The translations under genes were made by a program, and so were the position numbers. 64,000 bases of DNA from assembly GCA_021018815.1 (NCBI GenBank), contig JAITYX010000041.1, forward strand, positions 744,001 through 808,000, read 5' to 3'. Origin of the DNA: Talinum fruticosum. Its lineage: Eukaryota; Streptophyta; Magnoliopsida; Caryophyllales; Talinaceae. Positions within the stretch are counted from its first letter, which is position 1. Each line of letters starts with the position of its first letter. Shown here piece after piece: positions 57,178 through 64,000 of this stretch. The notes beneath the pieces are model-generated. The model ran no database searches. It worked only from the letters and a program-made list of their open reading frames with translations, and was not told where the DNA came from.

Positions 57178-59000
57178 ATCTGTCCAAGCCCGGGCCAAGC
57201 CTCCTAAGATAATGAAAATTCAGTGTTGCGGACGAGAAATTTCAGGCTTAGAATACCGCGTTTTATTTTGTCCAACCAAACAAGGAGCTGAAGACCTTAT
57301 GACGACGTTAAGCGCTACATTTCATGATCACAAGCATCAAAGTGTTGTGTTTTGCCCCAAGACAATCCGCTCGAGACTAGGAGCACACATCTTCGGAATG
57401 ACGTCGTAGTGGCCGGCACACCCTACAAGGACTTTTAAGTGAAATGCCGCATTTTGGACCAGAAGACTCCCAAGCACGGAAAGGGCACAAAACCCTAGGC
57501 ATTCCCGGGTGGTCGACGCCCTCGTTAGGTATTCTATCCGGTTTTATCCAATTCTATTGGATTCAATCTTATAGTTTTTGGCTCGTTTTTTCTCGCTTAG
57601 CCTTGGACGGCTGGTCGAGAGCAACCATAGGTCATTTGTGACCTAGATCTCTCCTTATAAATTGAGAGCCTTGGCTCTCATTTCAAGCATGACAATTTTC
57701 CTTAGTGCCACAATGCTTGAACTAGCTGTTCACTACCTTTCCTTAAACTTTACTTTATTGAAAAAGTAATCTCACACACTCTTCTTACTAAACATCGCCA
57801 CTCGAATCCTTAATAAGAGCTAACGAATATTCAGTTATTCTAAGCTCTTGGTATTTATTCGATTGATCTTTCCTATTCCCTACAAACTTACCCTTATAAA
57901 ACTCACCAAAAATCCCATTTCCTTGATTTGCCACCGTCGCTTCACCAAATCCAAGTGCGAAGATCCGGATCAACAGGAGGGACAATCTAAGGGCATCCAT
58001 TTAGTCTTCGAACACTTATTTATTTTATGCTTTTTATTGCTTTCTGTATTGTGGAGAAAAGTTGTATCGCTTTTATTTCCTCTCTGCCCGTTGTAATCTT
58101 TAAAGTTTCTCGTTTTTCTTTTTTTCCCTTTTATTTTCCTGTATCACTTTCTTTTTATTTGCTTTTTATTGCTTTCATTCATGTTTTGGTTGCTTTGATT
58201 TCATTTAGCATGTTGTGTGCTTGTGTTTAGTACGTTATTTTAATTAACTACTCAAATTAGTAATGGTCTTTTCTGGATGGGTGGAATAGAAGGGTTTATC
58301 CCTACGTTTCATGCCCTTGCTCCCAAATCCGATTCTCGATTTTGAGAACGATGGAGTCATTTTTAGCCTTTTTTAGTCTTTTCAGTCTTAGTTTACTCGT
58401 ACTAAGATTGGAAGAACAAATTTTATTTATTTTGTTTTTGTTAGTTTTTCTTTTCTAAAAACTAACAAACGACTCCCTCTTTTCGATTTATTTCTATTAC
58501 ATTGCTTCTCGACTTTTTCTAATTGTAGGTAAAATTTTAGGGCTTTTGATCAGCCAGCTAGGTCGGAGGTCGAGGCTGATTTCCTTAGCCGTGGCCTCAT
58601 GGCCGACGCCGCTAACCCCTAGGTACTCGGTTTCGGCCAGGACCGTGGGGTCGATAGTTGTGGATTCGGTCCAGATTAGTGTTTTCACACTAATCTAGCC
58701 TAAAGCCTCACTGCAGATATGAAATCCTAGCTTCTTTATTTTGTTTAGTTAAGAAACAAGCATCCCGAATCTTCATAATATAATTTCTAAAAATAAAACA
58801 ATTAATAAAATGCTAATCAATTTAATTTAATTCATTTTTAACTCAACACAATAAAATTTGGAACTCTAAATAAGAGATCAATCCCCACTTTCAAAAATTC
58901 ATTTCCAAAACCTTAAACCCATTTCTTTAAAGCTTTCTCAAAAACCTTAACGCCAAGCATTCATGGGGAAGCGCGGTCGGCCCCTGCCGGCCATAGTTCC
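57178..59000 (+). mobile_element. L-family LTR (copy 4), plus orientation, 5' truncated
   Basis: Aligns with L copy 3 from its internal GTCCAAGCCCGGGCCAAGCC onward, lacking the first 200 bases or so, and continues past where copy 3 stops, ending GGCCATAGTTCCTGCAG near 59000. It also matches copy 2 inverted (18344-18830). It sits in the SIRE-like element remains. No coding sequence. Confidence 0.7.
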
Positions 59001-59285
59001 TGCAGAGGTATGAGATGGTTTTTTCATAACCATTTAGTAACTCACTAAAGTATCATTTTTCTAGTTTCATTAAAGCTTTTCCTTGTAAAACAACACTCTT
59101 TGTGGTTGTTTCTATGCTTCTTCTATAAAATACATAACCCATGCCATTTTAACTACCTTCATTATTTTCTATTTGCATTTATGCTATGCTATAAAACCAT
59201 TCTAGGAAAATATACTCGTAAATGTGTAGAATATATGTACGGAAACACCCAAAATTGTAGAAAATAGAACAATTGAAAAGACATT
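59001..59285. other. AT-rich sequence, nothing recognised
   Basis: Separates L copy 4 from the repeat block at 59286. No gene and no clear element border. Confidence 0.5.
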
Positions 59286-59825
59286 TAGCATCGGATTTCG
59301 GACGCCAACATACAAAAATCGGACGCAAATAATTGAATTAGAAGTCAAAATGCATTGAAAAAATTAGTGTTCAGATCCATAAACGATTCTATTAACATCG
59401 GATTATTGGATGCTAATAATTTTGTTCGGTGTAAATTAGCGTCGGATGTAAAAAATCTGATTCTATTAGCGTCGAATTATTTGAAGTTAATAATTTATCT
59501 AACGCAAATTTCTTGTTGGGGGTGAAATTATGACTAAAATTTAACGTAGGGTTTCATATCTAGTGCTTCGTTAAGGTTCAAAAATTATGATGCTTCGACT
59601 TACAAAATCTAACGCTAATAGCGTCCAATAGCCATGCGACACGGTTAGCATCGAACTATAATCCAACGCTAAATCAACACTATTTAGCATCGGATAGATC
59701 ATGTGATGCTAAATTAATTTAGCATTGAGGCCTTTTTATCAACTTTGATTTCGATGCTAATTTGATGCTAAATAGGGTTAGCGTCAAATTGTTTTCGACG
59801 CTAATTACGAGCTTTTATCGTAGTG
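59286..59825. mobile_element. Second CACTA-like element, only the right end defined
   Basis: Repeats of TTAGCGTC / GACGCTAA and ATTAGCATCGGAT in both orientations, and a right terminus reading, on the minus strand, CACTACGATAAAAGCTCG. A related terminus, CACTACTACAAAAACGC, begins the element at 27398, but here the subterminal repeat is GCGTCGGA instead of GCGACGG. No left CACTA terminus is visible. It interrupts SIRE gag-pol immediately after 59825. Confidence 0.55.
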
Positions 59826-59829
59826 TATT

Positions 59830-60550
59830 ACTTGATCTCGGACCAGAATGTTTAGTTTCATATTTGTTGCATATGAGATGAAATAGTTGGTCCGAGTCAA
59901 CCTTACCTCGTCACCTTTTCCACATGGTTGAGATATGCTTAGAAGGTTGTACTTTAATCCTTCAATGAGGTAGACTGGATTGATCGAGTTCTCTCTATGT
60001 CCAACTCTTCCAAACCCAATAATCTTACCTTTGGTATTATCTCCAAAATTGACTCTCACTGCCATCCATCTTCTCCAACTTAGAAAGAGCCTTGAATCTT
60101 CGGTCATTTGTCTTGAGCATCCACCGTCTAGGTACCGAGTGGTCTTTCTTCTCTTTTGTGACGTTTCTCCAAACTAAAACAGACTAAGCTTTCTCACTTC
60201 TTCTAACAAACCCAAAACCGTCGTTACTAATGTCGGTTTTGGAGGAAAGGCACTCTTGGGAACCCAAATTTGAATAATCTTAGGTCTAGTCCGATTCGAC
60301 CCCTCTTCATTGAAAACCGAGTCTCGGCTTTGTTAAAATCCTTTCTTTTGTAAGAAGTTTGGGAGACCTTTTTTGATAAACCTTTTTGGGCTCAGATCCT
60401 TTTCTCATAAATTGATTAGGACCATGCTCAACTTTTCTAAAATTGATCTTTCAAGAATCCTTTTTGAAAAGACTTTTATAGGAGTTATTCTTGTTCAAAG
60501 TTGAAACACATACCCTATTTTCTAAAAGAGACATACCGAGAAGCCGAAGT
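59830..60550 (-). pseudogene. SIRE-like Copia pol start: protease-proximal and gag-pre-integrase region
   Basis: Minus-strand segment with CSRQMTEDSRLFLS (about 60115-60075), NFGDNTKGKIIGFGRVG (60040-59990) and VYLIEGLKYNLLSISQPCGK (about 59965-59905), the gag-pre-integrase motif order of SIRE Copia elements, broken off by the CACTA-like element. 60120-60550 is a degenerate linker. Confidence 0.75.
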
Positions 60551-61970
60551 AACTCAAGGTTTCTCTCGAACTTGAGTGAATTTTAAAACTAAGTTTTGAG
60601 ACTCTTCAAGCTTTTTCTTCAAAAACACATTTGCACCCTTTAGGCTCTTAGACTCGGTCTCATTATCTTTTGAGTTAGCCTCAAGTATCTTTATGTTAAG
60701 TCTCAAGTTTTCTAAATCATTTTTCAAAATTTTGTTCTTAGTTTCTAAGCCTTTTTCATTAAAGAGAGCGAGAATCGAATTGGACTTTTCCTCTAAAGTA
60801 AACATATATTTAGCTAGATCCATCTTTAAAAACATAAGGAAATAGTCAATTAGCTCTTGAGGATCGGTTTCCTCATAATCGGATGAGTCTTGTTCGACTT
60901 AGTTTCTTTGTCCGAGTCGGTCATTCCCATCGGACACTTGGATTCGTCCTCGGTGTCATCCTCATAATTTGATTCATCTACGCTCCATGTAGCCACCATG
61001 GCTTTCGTCATCTTATAATCTTTCTTTCTTTTTGGGCAGTCCTTGACTACATGCTCTTTGTCTGCCACACTCGAAACAACTTAAGTTTTTAATAGAAGAA
61101 GTATTTGAAGAGAAAGAGGATTTACCTTTCTTGTCTTTTTCGAAGACCTCATTCCTTGGCTTCTTCTTCCACTTTATGTGTTTCATTATTCTTTTGAAAC
61201 CTCTAGCTAGAAGTATCATAGAGTCTTCCTCTAAATCCGAGATGCTTAGACTTGTCCAACAGCTTCTAAGGCTTTTAAGGCAATGTTTCATTTTGTACCG
61301 ACATCGGATTCCTCCTTTTGGAGATGCATCTCATGGGCCGGTTTTACCAATAAGATCATCAATCTTTAACTTGCTAAGGTCCTGAGCTTCTTCAATGGTT
61401 GTTACCTTTCGACTATATTTATTCTTTGGAAGACATCTCGAAGTTTTCTGACCACTTGTTCATTTGACATCTTCTTACCGAGAGATTTTAGATTGTTTAC
61501 TATCTAAGTAAACATTATATACATTTCGGTAACCCCTTCATCAACCTCCATTTTGAATAGCCCATACTTATCGAGATACTAGTTGATTTTAGCCTGCCTG
61601 ACTTGACTTATTCCTTCATAGTAGGTCACCAAAGTTTCCCACAATACTTTGGTTGTGTCACGAGCTTAGACCTTATTAAACTCGGACGAGGCTAACATGA
61701 AAATTAATAGATTCAAAGCTCTGCAGCTTCTTCTTGTGCCATTCTTTTTCATCCGTGATGAACTTTGTCTTTAGTTTTTAGCACTTTTTCACTGCCAATT
61801 GGCTTAGTTGGGACATAGTTCCCATCGGTGATGATATGCTATACTTCTTTATCTTGATCTTGTATGAAGTATTGCATCAATTTCTTCCGATGGAAAAAGT
61901 TGGAACCCTTGAACTTCGATTGTCTTGTAAAAGACCTTCTTTCATCGAACTCTCCATTAAGATGAACCAT
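60551..61970 (-). pseudogene. SIRE-like Copia gag
   Basis: The minus-strand ATG at 61970 lies 41 bases after the primer-binding site. Domains in order, across frameshifts: MQYFIQDQDKEV and ITDGNYVPTKP (61890-61800), the UBN2-type capsid region ending KLKIDDLIGKTGP (about 61375-61335), NETLPKKP..., a zinc knuckle (CFECGRQ in one frame, H..KDCPKRKKDYK in the next, 61085-61020), TKAMVATWSVDESNYEDD (61005-60955) typical of SIRE Gag, then a coiled-coil-rich stretch LETKNKILKNDLENLRLNI (about 60755-60700). Many stops. Confidence 0.85.
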
Positions 61971-62010
61971 AATCTTTAAACCTTTAGATTGTTAATTCCT
62001 TTGAATAAGG

Positions 62011-62026
62011 CTAGACTTTGATACCA
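62011..62026 (-). other. Primer-binding site of the SIRE-like element (initiator Met tRNA)
   Basis: On the minus strand TGGTATCAAAGTCTAG begins two bases after the LTR end (GAACTTGCA). It fits the complement of the plant initiator Met tRNA 3' end and fixes the orientation of the element. Confidence 0.85.
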
Positions 62027-62028
62027 AT

Positions 62029-63576
62029 TGCAAGTTCAATTAGAGAGAATAATCATAGTAGAGGAAGGAGGGGGTGAATAGGGTGAAATTTAGCGAAATT
62101 TGAAGTTCAAAATTAAACTAAATACTCGGATAGAAAAATTTAGTCTAGAGTGACTCAAAAGTGAGAAGAAATGAAGACAAGTAGTTTTTATGAGGAAACC
62201 CTCCTGGGGGTAGAAAACCTCGGACGGTGCTAATACAAGCACCAAGTCAAAAGCCATTATTTGAATCCTTAAATACAAAGATAATGACTACCCATATTTG
62301 TTCCCTTAGACAAATCTATTGCATGCTCTTCCCAGTGCTCGGAAAGTCCTTTATCTAACCTAATACTTCCAAGTTAAAATTCCCTCATTAGCTTGAGACA
62401 ACCGAGTTGAAATTACGTTATCAAGTTAATCAAGGGAAGACTAGAAAAGTGTTTGAAGCAAAGAGAGTGCTTATAAGACTTTTCTCACGTAAAGTTACAA
62501 CTCGAGAAAATAGGAGATTACAATTTAGAGTTGTAAGCTAGAAGTATGAATGAATAACTTCACCAAATTCGTTAGGGAGAGTCTTGTATCAAGGCTTCTA
62601 TTTATAGTCTACTTTGGGAGAAAGTCCTCGAGTCTTCATCTAGACAAACTACGTCGGCTAGCCATTGCAACAGTATAGTCCGAGGACCCGGTTTCTTGGA
62701 CCATCTTTGAATTAGTTGTTGAACTTAGGTCCTAGTTCCCAAAAGTTATTCTACCAACTCCAAGAGTATAAAAAAATCAGCTAGAAAAATGTGTTAGACT
62801 TAGAAATGAGAAATTACCCAAAATGACAACAAATAAGCTTGTGAGCTTAGTATGAGATGTTCAGTAATTTTCAGCTTTTCTATATGCAAATCTTAAACGG
62901 GAAATAACCCATTGCATTTGCTTCTCCATTAAGATAAATTTTCTTTAGAGAACATACAAAAACAAATTAGATAATGGTTACTTTGATAACCATAATTAGA
63001 TTAAGATTGGTCTTAATAAGGTATTTAAAGATCAATTATCCTTAGTCTTTTAATCCAGAATTTTTTCAAGTTTAATATTTAATATGTTAATGTTCGAGAT
63101 ATGTCTAAACTCAAATAATAAGTTTAACCTTAATGGACACTTGAGTTATTTAGACATTTTCCAGTTTTGCTCTGTTAAGTAATTACAACGTAATGAATTT
63201 GGCTTAAGTATAATTAAGACTATTAATTCTAGTAAATTTAATGAAGCATGCCATATTCAAAGTGATGTTTTAAATGTGAAATTACCTAGGCAAACTTGAA
63301 GTGTGAGTCATACTAAGTGGGTAAGTTTTAGAGAGCTTAGTAGCTTAGTCGGGCTCAATTGAATCAGCTTTAACTTTTTGGAAGTAGAACCGAGTCTAAG
63401 ACTTTTGTAAGTAATTTTTAAGATCTAAGTCTTGGGTTAGTCATATCAATGGTTATTATATCAAATGACTTTATGGTTTGACTTTTTTAAGATGCTTCTT
63501 GTTTAATCCCAAATTTAGATGAATGTCATGAGTTCAAAACCAAGTAACGGGTTAGTTAATCGTACCCGAGTCTTCA
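62029..63576 (-). mobile_element. Copia/SIRE-like 5' LTR, minus orientation
   Basis: On the minus strand it starts TGAAGACTCGGGTACG (right end 63576) and ends GAACTTGCA (62029), followed by the primer-binding site. 1548 bp. It shares the GGGGGTGAATAGGGTGA landmark with the other SIRE-like LTRs but is clearly diverged from the 3' LTR at 55179. The right end is placed by similarity of its TGAAGACTC start. Confidence 0.7.
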
Positions 63577-64000
63577 ATTGCGATTTTAGATCCTATAGGA
63601 CAATTTGTCATTTGACGTTAATATCTGAGAAAGTGTCACTTTAAGGAGGTAAAAACACGACTTTTAGCTCCCCGTAGCCTAATTTGTCATTGGACGAAAA
63701 TATTAAGGGAACACCCTTTTTGTGGAGGTAAAAATGTGATTTTTAGCTCCCTTAGGCTAATTTTAGTTCTTTGTAATTTTATTTTATTTGACAATATTTT
63801 TATAATTTGATTTGTCGACCTCCGCACTCAAGACTCGATTCCCGACTCCCTATTCACAATTAAAATGACTCGTCCAAACAAGTTAAGAAGACTAGACTTA
63901 AAAAATTCAACTCGAAAAATCATGGCTCTCGACTTAAAAAGAATTACTTGACTCAAGACCCATAATGCCTAACCCCCAAAATTTTATCTTGATCCCCACA
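63577..64000. other. Flank of the SIRE-like element, no gene
   Basis: Contains the tandem repeat at 63582-63768 and otherwise AT-rich unremarkable sequence. Confidence 0.6.
63582..63768. repeat. Tandem repeat, 77-79 bp unit, about 2.4 copies
   Basis: Units start at 63582 (GATTTTAGATCC), 63659 (GACTTTTAGCTCC) and 63738 (GATTTTTAGCTCC). Each carries AATTTGTCATT(T/G)GACG and GGAGGTAAAAA. Confidence 0.8.

Overview
The window is nuclear DNA of a flowering plant, probably a eudicot; I cannot name the species. It is AT-rich and dominated by old, nested LTR retrotransposons full of stops and frameshifts. The only convincing intact host gene is a four-exon Sua5/YrdC/YciO gene (threonylcarbamoyl-AMP synthase, the first step of tRNA t6A37 synthesis) at about 5.7-11.4 kb on the plus strand. 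Its first intron is 3.9 kb long and carries a SINE.

Left flank (1-4.6 kb): a minus-oriented long LTR of a family I call L (ends TGTAAACACC...GGTTCCTACA). It was entered by a Copia/SIRE-like solo LTR with a perfect TTGAA duplication and by a hAT-like MITE with an expanded GGGTAT tract. A MITE-like repeat follows. Right of the gene (11.4-16 kb) there are only microsatellites and dispersed repeats.

16-32 kb (Tat copy A) and 37-53.4 kb (Tat copy B): two decayed Ty3/gypsy Tat-lineage elements in the same orientation. They have the order gag (B only), protease, reverse transcriptase, RNase H, a second RNase H, integrase, and then an ORF on the opposite strand, with a TATA box upstream of it in both copies. 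Copy A is broken by an L LTR, itself containing about 5 kb of other retroelement debris, and by a CACTA-like element. Copy B is broken by a SIRE-like solo LTR and another solo LTR, and a Tekay/Del-like solo LTR sits in its leader. Each copy preserves the empty site for insertions in the other, which proves the nesting directly.

33.5-40.2 kb: LTRs of a Tekay/Del-like chromovirus in opposite orientations, the plus one followed by a primer-binding site and a gag fragment. 53.4-55.2 kb: an unidentified, possibly spliced minus-strand coding segment. 55.2-63.6 kb: parts of at least one, probably two, minus-strand SIRE-like Copia elements (3' LTR with polypurine tract; separately 5' LTR, primer-binding site, gag and gag-pre-integrase), interrupted by an L LTR and a second element with CACTA-like repeats. 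The last 0.4 kb holds a short tandem repeat.

Apart from the YrdC gene, I regard all coding sequence here as non-functional transposon remains. Family names come from recognition of motifs and order, not from a database search.
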